64,000 bases of DNA from Lachnospiraceae bacterium. Its GTDB lineage: Bacteria; Bacillota; Clostridia; Lachnospirales; Lachnospiraceae. The notes under the pieces were generated by a model that saw only the letters and a list, made by a program, of their open reading frames with translations, made no database searches and had not been told where the DNA came from. The stretch covers positions 24,399 through 88,398 of the forward strand of contig JAFXGR010000066.1 in NCBI GenBank assembly GCA_017520155.1. Direction: 5' to 3'. A program made the position numbers and the translations under genes. Positions 1 to 10,300 of this stretch are shown one piece after another; position 1 is the first letter of the stretch, and the number at the start of each line of letters is the position of its first letter.

Positions 1-1086
1 GTCCTTTAATAATACATCAGTCATTCCCTTAGCATAAACTTTAATTTCTTCACTGTCATAGAGCACCTCTCCCACCGGAATTTTCCAGTCAACGGAAAAC
101 AGATCCACCCCTGCAAAGGGATAGACAAGCCAGCCGGATAAAATTACGTTTCTTGCCAAATAAGGAAAAACTGCTACCAATCCGCTTCCCAGATAAATCC
201 CAATCTCCATATATTTCTTCTCTTTTAACAAATAAAAGGCCGGCTTTATCACTAAAAGCAGCATAATGGCTGCTGACAGCTTTATGGTTACGGTCACTGC
301 CAGAAGTACACATAAAAGACAATAGGGAGTAATCTCCTTTACTCTCCTTTCTTCCAGCTCTATCCAGCGAATCAGGATAAAAAACAAAAGAATCATGGCA
401 AAATAATCTGAAGCAGGAGACATCATTTCCGTATAAATAACAGAAAGATAAAATAGTGCGGATACTTTAACAAAATCAGAGATCATTACCTTCTTTTGAT
501 AAAAAATATGCTTTAGCTGCAAGGCCTTCAGTGCCAGAAGAAGTGCCATAAAGCCGGACACTGTATGAAGTGATCTTCCTAATAAAAATTGAAAACTGTA
601 AAGTGCAGTCAGTACAAAGGCACTGCTGTTATAAGCCAGCCTGCAATGCAGATTAGCCAATCCCGGCACCACTCCATATTCTTCTATCCAGCGTATTGCC
701 TGGGCATGATACAGTCCTGTATCAAAATGAAGATATCCTCTGCTGCTGCCATAGGAAAAAAGAAGCGTGATGAAAAGCCAGTAAATCAGTTTTTTCCCGG
801 TTATCCTTTCCTTTCCTTCTTCCCAGTACTGTAACAATGACTTTCTTCCAAAAATACAAATTAAAATACAAAAAAAACAAAGCAGGAGATTTGCCAAAGC
901 TCCAACTTTATAAAATAAGCTAAATATACCGCTATAAACAGTGGAAAACCCAAGTCCGGCAAAACAAAGAGAAGTAAAATCTTTTATCTCATAAGAAAAT
1001 ATTTTCTCCACCAGTATTTTAATTCCTGTTCCCATAAGAAATGAGGTTAATCCAAGATAAATAAAGCTTAAAAAAACAATTAACAC
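1..1086 (-). CDS. LIC_10190-type multi-pass membrane protein (3' end beyond window)
   Basis: An open frame of 362 codons runs from a GTG at 1086 off the left edge with no stop. The GTG follows a strong AGGAGGA ribosome site at 1091-1097, which fixes the start; no ATG lies near it. The translation is very hydrophobic, with several membrane segments. Around residues 120-155 it carries the block HFDTGLYHAQAIRW followed by VPGLANLHCRLAYNSS. I recognise this pattern (D-T-G-L-Y-H, then PGLANLH-R-N-S) from the LIC_10190 family of putative polytopic membrane proteins, which resemble GT-C glycosyltransferases and are often found in surface-polysaccharide loci. The neighbouring GT39-like and rhamnose genes fit that setting. 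The biochemical function is unknown. Confidence 0.75.
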   Translation of the reverse strand, partial: MLIVFLSFIYLGLTSFLMGTGIKILVEKIFSYEIKDFTSLCFAGLGFSTVYSGIFSLFYKVGALANLLLCFFCILICIFGRKSLLQYWEEGKERITGKKLIYWLFITLLFSYGSSRGYLHFDTGLYHAQAIRWIEEYGVVPGLANLHCRLAYNSSAFVLTALYSFQFLLGRSLHTVSGFMALLLALKALQLKHIFYQKKVMISDFVKVSALFYLSVIYTEMMSPASDYFAMILLFFILIRWIELEERRVKEITPYCLLCVLLAVTVTIKLSAAIMLLLVIKPAFYLLKEKKYMEIGIYLGSGLVAVFPYLARNVILSGWLVYPFAGVDLFSVDWKIPVGEVLYDSEEIKVYAKGMTDVLLKD

Positions 1087-1185
1087 GGCTTCCTCCTAAA
1101 ATTTGCTTTTGTTTTTTCTTCAAATATATTATACTTAAAAGAGTAAATATTGGGAATGATAATTACATATTTGGAGATTTGTATA

Positions 1186-1638
1186 ATGAACTTTCTTACA
1201 CAATTAATGGAAAATAAAATTTTAATTTCCGCAGCCAGCGGATGGGTAATTGCCCAGATTTTAAAAACGCTTTTATATACTTTGCTAAATAAAGAATTTC
1301 TTGCAGAGCGTTTAGTGGGAGGAGGCGGTATGCCCAGCTCTCATTCGGCCACAGTTTGTGCCCTTTCCACCGCCACCGCCATGAAATTCGGACCCTCCAG
1401 TTTTGAATTTGCCATGGCTGCCGTTTTTTCCCTTGTAGTCATGTATGATGCTATTGGCGTTCGCCAGGAAGCCGGCAAGTAAGCTAAAGTTTTAAATGAT
1501 ATGGTAGAAATATTCCTCCATATGGGAAAAGATGTGGATATTGAAAAACAATTAAAGGAATTTATCGGACATACCCCCCTACAGGTGTTGGCAGGCGCTA
1601 TTTTGGGAATTGTCACTGCTTTTTTTATCATGACTTAA
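1186..1638 (+). pseudogene. divergent PAP2 family (DUF212/YuiD-like) gene with an internal stop
   Basis: ATG at 1186 follows a GGAG site nine bases upstream. The first 98 codons give a membrane protein with the family hallmark GGGGMPSSHSATVCAL (residues ~45-60) and a conserved GVRQEAGK. Codon 99 (1480-1482) is TAA, and the same frame then continues AKVLNDMVEIFLHMGKDV to a second TAA at 1636-1638, giving the usual ~150-residue length. Family members normally have Gln after GK, so CAA changed to TAA is the simplest explanation. The C-terminal part, with its last membrane segment, is lost unless the stop is read through. The family is related to acid phosphatases but has no firmly known substrate. 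Confidence 0.82.
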
Positions 1639-1644
1639 AATTTA

Positions 1645-1668
1645 CGGTAAGAGTAAATACTCTTACCG
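1645..1668. terminator. hairpin between convergent genes
   Basis: A perfect 11-bp inverted repeat (CGGTAAGAGTA / TACTCTTACCG, 2-base centre) lies just after the DUF212 pseudogene and includes the stop codon of the convergent glycosyltransferase gene. The T-tracts are weak on both strands, so termination is probable but not certain. Confidence 0.5.
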
Positions 1669-3300
1669 CAGTCTATATAAATCACAGTATAACAGTTCCC
1701 GAACCTTTTCCATTTTCGTTAAATTGGGGTTTTCTTCCAGAAGCTGAGCCATTACCTGTTTAGTTTCCTCCATTCTGGTACTGTAAAGATAGATTTCTTC
1801 TTCTTTTCTTAAAACCTCATCCTGTATGGGCTCCTCATTTCTTAAATTGACAAAATAGATTTTATCATATTGCATCAGTTCTTCTGCTTCATCCCAAATC
1901 ATCCATTCATTATTAGGATTGTAGCAATAAACCACAGCTTTGTTGCTATTTTCCTTTGCCCATTCTACATTTTCCTTATCTTGCGGATAAAGAAAATGTA
2001 CCTGATTATTTCTTAAGGCATTTATCTGGAATACAAAAATGATAATCCCCAAAGTGCATGTAGTTAACGTGATTATGGTATAGGTATATTTTTTTATCCA
2101 TACTTTTCTGTTTTCCCATAATACCATTATATTTTTTATTAGCTGATAAGCCAGAGACAGTATCAGCAGAAGAATAAATCCGTAGACAGGAAGCTGATAG
2201 CGATTTGCCTCTTCTGCATTTAGTAAGGCTGTCTTGGATACCACGAAGAAATATCCCGTTACTGTCGTTAACAGATGAAAGAATCCTAAGGAATTATCCG
2301 GAAATAACTCCTTTTTTCCTTCTCTTTTTTTCCCATACACATAAGTGATCAGCAGTAAAATTAATATAATCAGTATTAAAGTTAAGCTGCCTCCAAATAC
2401 TGAGTTATCCATCAGCGTGATAAAAAATTTTACCCTTTCCCGGGTATTTGATAAGTCAAAAAAAGCACCTGCCGCCTCTGTTCCTCTATATCCTTTGAAT
2501 ATATGACGAAGGCTGGCCGGATAATAAATAACAGCTGCCGCAATTGCACTGCAGCTGATACTGCCGTAAAGAAATGCTTTTTTTAAATTTTTCCTTTTCC
2601 ACCACTCTGCCAGGCAGGTATAGGCTGCCAAAAAGAAGAAAAATACAAGAAAATAATAATGGGTTAAAAATCCTAAAAACACAATAAGAAAAAGTTCTAT
2701 GGTTTTTCCCGGACTAAATTTTAACTCCTCTTTCCAAAATGCGGTGTGCCAAAGAGTAGCCAGCAGACATAAGGTAGTCAACATGGTATACATTCTGATA
2801 AAGGTAATTCCGCTGATTACTCCCGGTTGAAAACCATATAAGGTACAAAGAAGCAGAATCATCTTTTTATCTTTGTCAAAAATATGATATCCAATTGCTG
2901 CCATTAATATAAAATTTATGAGAAAGAAAAAAATATTAATTCCCAGTCCGGTCCATTTGGTAAATACTCCGGGAAAAAGGGAGCATACACCGTGCAGCAC
3001 GTAATAATACAGAGGTGGGTGTACATCAAAGCTCTGCATCTCTTTTACCAGTCCAAAGCGAAATTCTTCTCCCTTTTGCACCTGAAATTCACTTATTATT
3101 TCTTCTGTACTTTTCCATTGCCTGTCTGTAGGGCTTAGTCCATAAGTTTTATTAGAGGAATAATAGGAATAATATTCATCATAGTGATAACCTTCTTTTT
3201 GATTACAAAAGTAAAAAATTACCGCCAATTGGAGAAATAATATTACTCCCATTAAACAATACCAGCCATATTTTTCATACCAAGAAGATTGTTTCATCAT
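1663..3300 (-). CDS. GT39-like membrane glycosyltransferase
   Basis: This 545-residue protein has about ten hydrophobic segments, the first at residues ~12-32. The first outer loop carries HYDEYYSY (residues 39-46), whose Asp-Glu pair is the typical catalytic site of GT-C/GT39 enzymes that use polyprenyl-phosphate sugars. A second loop has DVHPPLYYYVLHG (92-104), another hallmark of this fold. A soluble C-terminal tail of ~130 residues follows the last membrane segment. It likely adds a sugar to a surface polymer or protein at the outer face of the membrane; donor and acceptor cannot be told. It starts 3 bp after the rfbD stop, so the two are probably co-transcribed with rfbD first. Confidence 0.75.
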   Translation of the reverse strand: MMKQSSWYEKYGWYCLMGVILFLQLAVIFYFCNQKEGYHYDEYYSYYSSNKTYGLSPTDRQWKSTEEIISEFQVQKGEEFRFGLVKEMQSFDVHPPLYYYVLHGVCSLFPGVFTKWTGLGINIFFFLINFILMAAIGYHIFDKDKKMILLLCTLYGFQPGVISGITFIRMYTMLTTLCLLATLWHTAFWKEELKFSPGKTIELFLIVFLGFLTHYYFLVFFFFLAAYTCLAEWWKRKNLKKAFLYGSISCSAIAAAVIYYPASLRHIFKGYRGTEAAGAFFDLSNTRERVKFFITLMDNSVFGGSLTLILIILILLLITYVYGKKREGKKELFPDNSLGFFHLLTTVTGYFFVVSKTALLNAEEANRYQLPVYGFILLLILSLAYQLIKNIMVLWENRKVWIKKYTYTIITLTTCTLGIIIFVFQINALRNNQVHFLYPQDKENVEWAKENSNKAVVYCYNPNNEWMIWDEAEELMQYDKIYFVNLRNEEPIQDEVLRKEEEIYLYSTRMEETKQVMAQLLEENPNLTKMEKVRELLYCDLYRLR

Positions 3301-3303
3301 TTT

Positions 3304-4158
3304 CTATTGCTCCGCCATATATTCTTTTATGGCATCTTCCCAAGAAGCAAACTGGTAACCGTTTGTCATCTTAAACATATAATTTTCCAATACTGAGTTG
3401 GCAGGTCTCTTTGCCTGCTGGGGATAATCTGCCAGATACTGCTGTGTAGTCACCTCTTCCACAATCATATCTTTTCCTGCCAAACGATATACTTCTTTTG
3501 CAAAATCTGCCCAAGAACACTGCCCCTCACAGGTAGCATGGAATAAACCATAATTATCACTAAAGAGAAGAGAGTCTATGCCTTTTGTCAGTTCCCAAGC
3601 ACTGGTGGGTGTTCCAATTTGGTCGCATACCACTCTAACCTTATTATTTGTTTCTGCAATTCTCAGCATAGTCTTGGCAAAATTTTTTCCCTCTCCGTAA
3701 AGCCATGCAGTACGCAAAATAAAATGACGGTTGCAAAAATCTCTTACCATTTTTTCTGCTGCTTCCTTTGTCACTCCATAGACACTGGCCGGAGCGGTAG
3801 AATCCGTCTCATAATATGCTCCCTGTTTTGTTCCGTCAAAAACGTAGTCAGTAGAAATATGGATGATTTTTGCCTCTGCTTTTTGTGCCGCAATGGCAAG
3901 ATTTCTTGGACCAATGGTATTTACCTTAAAGGCAATGTCCTGATTTGTTTCACAGGCATCTACTGCGGTATATGCAGCACAGTTAATAATGGCATAGGGC
4001 TTTATCCCGTTAACATGGTCAATCACCTGGTCTATATTGGTAATATCCAGTTCATCTACATCTGTGTTCACTAATTCCAAATCTGTTCTATTGGCATAAA
4101 ATTTATTAATTGCTCTTCCCAGCTGGCCGTTACAGCCTGTTACAATAATTTTTTTCAT
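3304..4158 (-). CDS. rfbD: dTDP-4-dehydrorhamnose reductase
   Basis: This 284-residue extended SDR enzyme makes dTDP-L-rhamnose from dTDP-4-keto-rhamnose using NAD(P)H. Visible motifs are the N-terminal Rossmann loop GCNGQLGR (8-15), NCAAYTAVDACE (~59-70), STDYVFDG (102-109) and the catalytic Y127-x3-K131 (YGVTK). The length is normal for RmlD. The other rml genes are not in the window. It precedes the GT39-like gene on the same strand, which fits a surface-polysaccharide role. Confidence 0.93.
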   Translation of the reverse strand: MKKIIVTGCNGQLGRAINKFYANRTDLELVNTDVDELDITNIDQVIDHVNGIKPYAIINCAAYTAVDACETNQDIAFKVNTIGPRNLAIAAQKAEAKIIHISTDYVFDGTKQGAYYETDSTAPASVYGVTKEAAEKMVRDFCNRHFILRTAWLYGEGKNFAKTMLRIAETNNKVRVVCDQIGTPTSAWELTKGIDSLLFSDNYGLFHATCEGQCSWADFAKEVYRLAGKDMIVEEVTTQQYLADYPQQAKRPANSVLENYMFKMTNGYQFASWEDAIKEYMAEQ

Positions 4159-4283
4159 GATGGTTTTCCTCTCTGCTTTTATCTCTATTTTTAATTCATA
4201 AATTATACCTATTCACCGTCATTGATAACACAACAGTATAATTGTCTTTATCATACCATAGAACAAGGAGCATGAAAAGAAAG

Positions 4284-4336
4284 AAAAAGGAGCATTGCTC
4301 CGTGGTATTTCATACCTCTTTGCAATACTCCCTTTT
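4284..4336 (-). terminator. probable terminator of the giant PHP gene
   Basis: Downstream of the giant gene on the minus strand lies a long imperfect hairpin. Its arms are AAAAAGGAG-C-ATTGC and GCAAT-A-CTCCCTTTTT, with an inner GTGGTAT/ATACCTC stem, and A/T runs on both sides could serve either strand. Confidence 0.5.
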
Positions 4337-4382
4337 TCATTTCTGTAAAAACTGCTATATGTGACACAATCCTGTGAAAGCT

Positions 4383-7300
4383 TTAGAAAATCTCTTTAAT
4401 ATCTTCCACTAAATCTGCCCACCAGTAAACAATTCCACGTTCTCCAATTTTGAAGCTTACGGTCTTAGTTCCACCAAAGTCACTACCTTCTTTTCCTGCA
4501 AAGGTTACCTTTGCAGTACCCTTAGCAATATTCTTCTGATAGCTTCCTTCTACTACTTCAAAATCTCTGCCTAATACCAGCTCTTTTGTCTCCTTACCAA
4601 CTTTAATAGTTGCCTTCTTAAACTGGCTCTGGGACATTATCTTTACTTCCTTAGCGGTATATTTCTGATCTGCAACTGTAATGGTCGCCTTAGAAATATC
4701 ATAGCCTGCTTTCAAAATTCTGTAGGTAGTTTCTACAGTTCCTTCATAATTTTCTCCTGTTAAGGTTACTGTTACTTTAATCTTAGAGCCTGCAGGTACT
4801 CTCTGTTTAGCATTGTCAAGAACAGTATCTTTCTGAACCTTTTGTGTCTCAGATACTACAGGTGTTGCCGGATAAGCACCCAGCTCTACTACCTTATATT
4901 CTACTGCCTGAACATAATCCTTCTTGTTTGTCAATGCCTTTCCATCGATATCTGTCAGCTTAAAGTTCTGCTTCCAGCCATTATTAGACTTAAGGTTTTC
5001 TCCCTTATCTGCCACAGTTAAAACAACTTCAGGATAGTCTGCTACATTTTTCTTAATGATTACAAATTCCTGTTTAACAGTTCCCTTAAAGTTTCCTTTT
5101 CCTTTTACCTCTACTACAGGTACTTTTGCTGCTGCAAGATCCGCTACCTTTGTATTGTTCTTATAGGTTAATGTATAATCCTTTCCAAGAGCCAAAGGTA
5201 CTCCCTTATAGGTTACCTCAACCTGAGGTTTTACACCACCTTTTCTAAACGGTACTTTATAGGGATCTTCCTTAGTTCCTGCGCCTGTTACTACAGAGGC
5301 TTCAGAGGATGTTAATTTCACGGTAAAGTTCTGTGCAACTTCAGCACTTGTATTACCATTCATGGTATCCTCTACAATTTTAAAGGTTACTTTCTTACTT
5401 CCGGTAAAGCCACCTTCTGCTAAGCCTATGAAGGTTACTGTTGCAGTTCCCTTATTTACCTGTTTAGCATAGGTAACTTCAAAGTGCTTACCTTCTTCCA
5501 ATGTTTCCACTGCGGACTTGGCATTTAACTGCCAGGTTACCTGAACAGGGTTTGGATCAAATTTAGTAGGCTCTATTTCTTGACCGGTATATTGATAAGA
5601 CTTTTCAATACCGGTGATTTTAGCTTTACTGAGAGCCTTTCCGGTAATCTTAAAGTTAACAGACTTTGTTCCGATGTAGGCAAGCTTATCTCCATCAGTA
5701 TCGTTACCAGTTCCTGTTATAACCAGGGTAGCAGTACCTACAGCCTTATTGTTTCTATAGGTAATGAAATATTCTCCTGCTTCCGGCTTATCTGAGGTTG
5801 TCAGTACAGGAATATCCTTTCCATTTTTAATGGTAAGTGTAGTTTGTTCTACACCAGCTTCCTGCCATGGAAGTGATTTTACTCCGGATACAGAAAGCTT
5901 AGAAGCAACAATTTCCTGAACTCCTGTGTCTTTTCCTGCCTTCTGTCCAACAGTTAATTTAATCTTTCTTTCTCCGGTAAAGTTACCTTTACCAACTAAA
6001 GTAAGGGTATAAACACTTCTCTGATCTTCATCACCCACGAAGGCATTTTTATCTGATTTCTTTTCCAGATATTCTTTTACTTCATAGTCTTTGTTATTGG
6101 TCAGCTTCTTACCATTCCAGGTAACTACCGGTACCGGTGTCTGTTTCTTGCCATTATAAGTAACTGCAAGATCATCACTTTGTACAGATTCACTGTCCAT
6201 AGGTACCTTAGCGATTTCATAATAGAAGGTATAGGTTCCCTTATAGTTTCCATTTAATTTAATCACTACTTGAGGAGCCTTCTTTGCCTGTGCCTCAGGT
6301 ACGGTAATCTTATTGATTACGCCTTCTTTGGTAATTACAGAAGCATCCTGCATCTTTCCTGTTGTAGTACCTTCACCAAATACAAAGGCATTGGTGTTAT
6401 TCTTATGAGTTACCGTATAGTCTACTTTTTCTTCAAGAAGTTTATCTCCATAGTGTAATTCTAAGGTAGGTGTCTTCTTTGTTCCGTCATATTGGAAATC
6501 AGCACTTACATTACGTACCCATAAGTTATTCTGGTCATCTCCTGCAATCATCTGACCACATACAATATCTGCACGATCCTTAATTCTGATTCTAGGGAAT
6601 GGTCCATTTGGTGCCTTAAAGGTATTGTCATAGGATGCCAAACCGGTTACGGTAATCTCTGCTCCCAGCTTTGCTCCCACTACTTCCTTGTCTGCAGTAA
6701 TATAGCCATCAATAAATACTCTTGCCAGCTGTCCTGCTGCATCTTCCACCATAATGGTCTGGATAAGACCATTTTCCTTCTGGATATCTACGATCTTACC
6801 ACTAATTTTGATTAATTTTCCTAATACAGAGCCGTTATTTAACTGAGCTGCTGTAATTTCTTCTGCTTCTACCTTCTGTCCTTCTTGCTCTGCTGCTTCC
6901 AGTACCTTTACACTGCTTACTGCCAGCTGACGTTCTCCCTGATAAGAGGAGGTGGTACCAATAATTCTTAGCTTATCACCAATCTTATAGTTTCCTGCTA
7001 CAGGGAAGCAGTTAATTCCGCCTGTAGCATCCTGAAGATAGATACAATCAAAGAAGGCAGTATCTTTATTATAAGCACTGGCATTGGAGGTAACATAACC
7101 TTCAACAACGTACTTAATTCCTTCTTCTTTCTGTGCATGAACTTCACTGATAGGGGTAATCTCCATAGGATTTAAGCTTCCTACGAGATTTTCGCAAATC
7201 TTATAATTGGAATAGTTTAACTCTGTTGCGTTATCCAATTCTGCCTTTACTTCGAAGTTAGACATAAAGGCTGCACCGGAAACGATAATTAATCCTCTTC

Positions 7301-10300
7301 CTTCTAACTGCTCTGTTGCTGTAATCATTAAACGATTATCTTTTTTAGGTGTTTCATACTTAAGTATAGAATCTCCACCTAAACCGTCCTCATCTGCATC
7401 AACGGAATAAGTTCCCTTATGTCCGTATACTACAGGAGTAACAGTGGATGGCACTGTCGCTGTTGGTGCTCCGCTTTCATCTACTACGTAAATACTTGCT
7501 CCACCGTAGTGGCTGAACTGTTCTGTATACTGATTACTGAATAAGGTATCATCACTTGTATCATCTACAATAACACCTTCTGTCAGGAAGCTGTTTCCAT
7601 AACAGTTAAAATACAGACGATATTCCTGTCCTCCATTATGTTCCTTATCATAAGTAGCATCATCACTAATACGGATACTGGAACCTAAGGTCTTCAGAAT
7701 TTCGTTCTGGGTATCTGCCATATGTCTAAACTCTTGTCCGGTTTTATTATCTGTTTTTTCCGGATTCTCATAATGGTCAGACCAGCCTGCCAAAATTACC
7801 ATACCGCCTCTTTCATTAAAGGCATTGATGGCTGCAAGTTCCTCAGCAGAATATACTCTTGGCTCTGTATGGGAAGCTGCAAGTCTTCTGGAGGGTGCTG
7901 TTAAAATAAGTGCTTTGTATTTTGGATTTTCACAAGCTGCAATTAATTCTTCACTTGTTTTTAAGGTATTGGTTCTTAATCCGTAAGGAATAGCCAGCTT
8001 GGTAAAGTTACCCATGGAATCAGCATAGTTTCCTGCTACATACTCATTGTAATGAGAACCGTCGATTCCAATATAGGATGTCTTAGATGCTTCCTGCACA
8101 TCCAAGGATATTTCTGCTGTAAAAGTAAAGTTCTTTTTATTCATCTCAACCACTGCTGTAGCTGTGATTTTTTCTACTTTTGCTTTGGAAGGAGTATATT
8201 TAAACTCAGCCTCTACAGTGCCTAATCCGGGAAGCTCTTTTACCTTCGTATCTTTTCCAACTACTTTACTTCCATCTACGGTATAGACAATGGATTTCAC
8301 CTTTGCTGCATCCATCTGTCCGTTGAAGAAGGAAGTAACCAATGTTAACTCTTCTCCTGTTACCGGAACTTCAGTTCTGCTTTCCAGAGAAGCAATTCCC
8401 AGTTTAATATGTTCACCTACCCATACAGGTGCTGTTACTGCCAAATCTCCGTCTTCCTGGGTTACACGGATAAAGTAATAGGAGTACTCAGGCTTTAAGC
8501 TTACACTTAAGTCACCCTTGGCAAGCTGTGTCTTATCAGACCAGGTATGAACTACCTTACCGGAGTTAACTACTACTTCTACCTTCTGGATTTTATCGCT
8601 TCCATCAGGATCATTTACGGTAACGTGGATATCTAAATCTGAAGGAACTTCAGCTATAGTACTTCCTAATTTTTCTCCATTTACCGTATAGTAAATTTCC
8701 AGGTTCTTATCTTCTGTGGAATAAACTCTCAAGTCACGAAATGCCTGATAAATTCCATTTTCTGTAAAGTCTTCTGTTAAGATAACGTCTCTGGCTTCGT
8801 TGGCATTTCCCCAACGTCCTTTATGGTTATCCTGGTTATTTGTAGGTGCTACATGCCAGCCTTTATCTAAGGCCATGATATAATATTCATAGCTTGGGTA
8901 GTATCCGCCGGAACCAATGGCTCCTTCACCGTTACCAACCTCAACCATACGCATTCTCTGGTCAATTACTGCATCCCAGAATGCAAAATCTCCAAAGGTA
9001 CCAAAGGTATCCCCGGGATGGTTAAACTGACTGATACTGTCTACACCACGCTCATCTTTTAACAGATTATAGTATGCCTTCATTCCGGCATAATCTGTTT
9101 TATTGTTTAATGTACTGTTATTTCTGGATACAATACCCGGTGTATTAAAGGTATTGATGTGTCCGGGACCACCGGACCAGGTCATTTCAAAGCCTGGAAT
9201 GGCAATTACGCTAGAGCTTTCATTGAAAGCACGAATGGTATCCTGGTAAGTTTTCCACTGTGTCTTTGAAAAGTCTGTAGCTTTGCTCATATCATAAAGT
9301 GCTTCTTCCGGGTTTGCAGCCCCACTCTTATCAAAATAATTGGAGTGGTCTGTGAATGCTACGAAATCCACATTTGCACTTCCCGGTAAGTCAGCAATAT
9401 AATTCAATGCTTCATTTAATGTACCACTTCCGTCAGAGTATTCTGCTGTATGAGCATGCATCTGACCAAAATAAAGTCTTTCTGTCTGTTCTCCTACAAA
9501 GAAGGACCAGCTCTTTGTGGCAAATTTTTCTTCGTCATCAGATCTTGTAATAGTTACATTTACTGTAACTCTTCCATCTTCGAGGTCAGCCTGTGGTGTG
9601 TAAGATACCCTACCCTTTTCATAAACAGCTTCTACTTCTTCTTTATTTACAGTCATTACCACCTTAGGATTTTCTCCAACATTAATGGCTGTTGCTGTAA
9701 TCTCAGGTCTCTTTTCATCATGCAGCTGCGCTCCCGCTTCAGGAGTTACTGTCTCAATAATAGGGAGATCTAAAACAGGGACTTTAATTTCTGTTGTAAA
9801 CTCTTTTTCCTTATTGTCTTTTCCTACAAAGTTAAAGGTTAATTCATCTCCGGTAACTTTTTCCTTTGGAATAACTACCGAATAAATACCAAGTTCCTCT
9901 GTTGCTTTCAGTTCTTCTATTTCTTCTCCTAAAGTAACCTTCATTTCTTTTACACCGAAGGGTACATCGTAAGAATAGCTGAATTTATATTCTACTCCTA
10001 GGTAAGCATCTTCTTTAGATTCTCTTACTACCTTAGGGGCATTTACTACATCTCCAGTTAAATCTTCTGCCAAATTTGAAATTTCATAGAAATTAAAGGC
10101 AAAGATGTTTGCCTGTTTCGTACTCAGGCTGTATGTCTTATAAGATTCATCATAGAACTCAAGATATTGAGCCTTTCCGTTATAATTGGCAGATCTACTT
10201 TTCAAATAATAGTTGCCTTTTACTCCATCTACCTTCGCTTCTTCTACTTCCCAGTCTACCAATTGCTTATCTACCTGGGCTTCCAAATCTGTTTTTGTAA

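Noticed and set aside
3619-4074. 151-residue plus-strand frame
   Set aside because: Antisense to rfbD, Cys-rich without pattern, no start signal.
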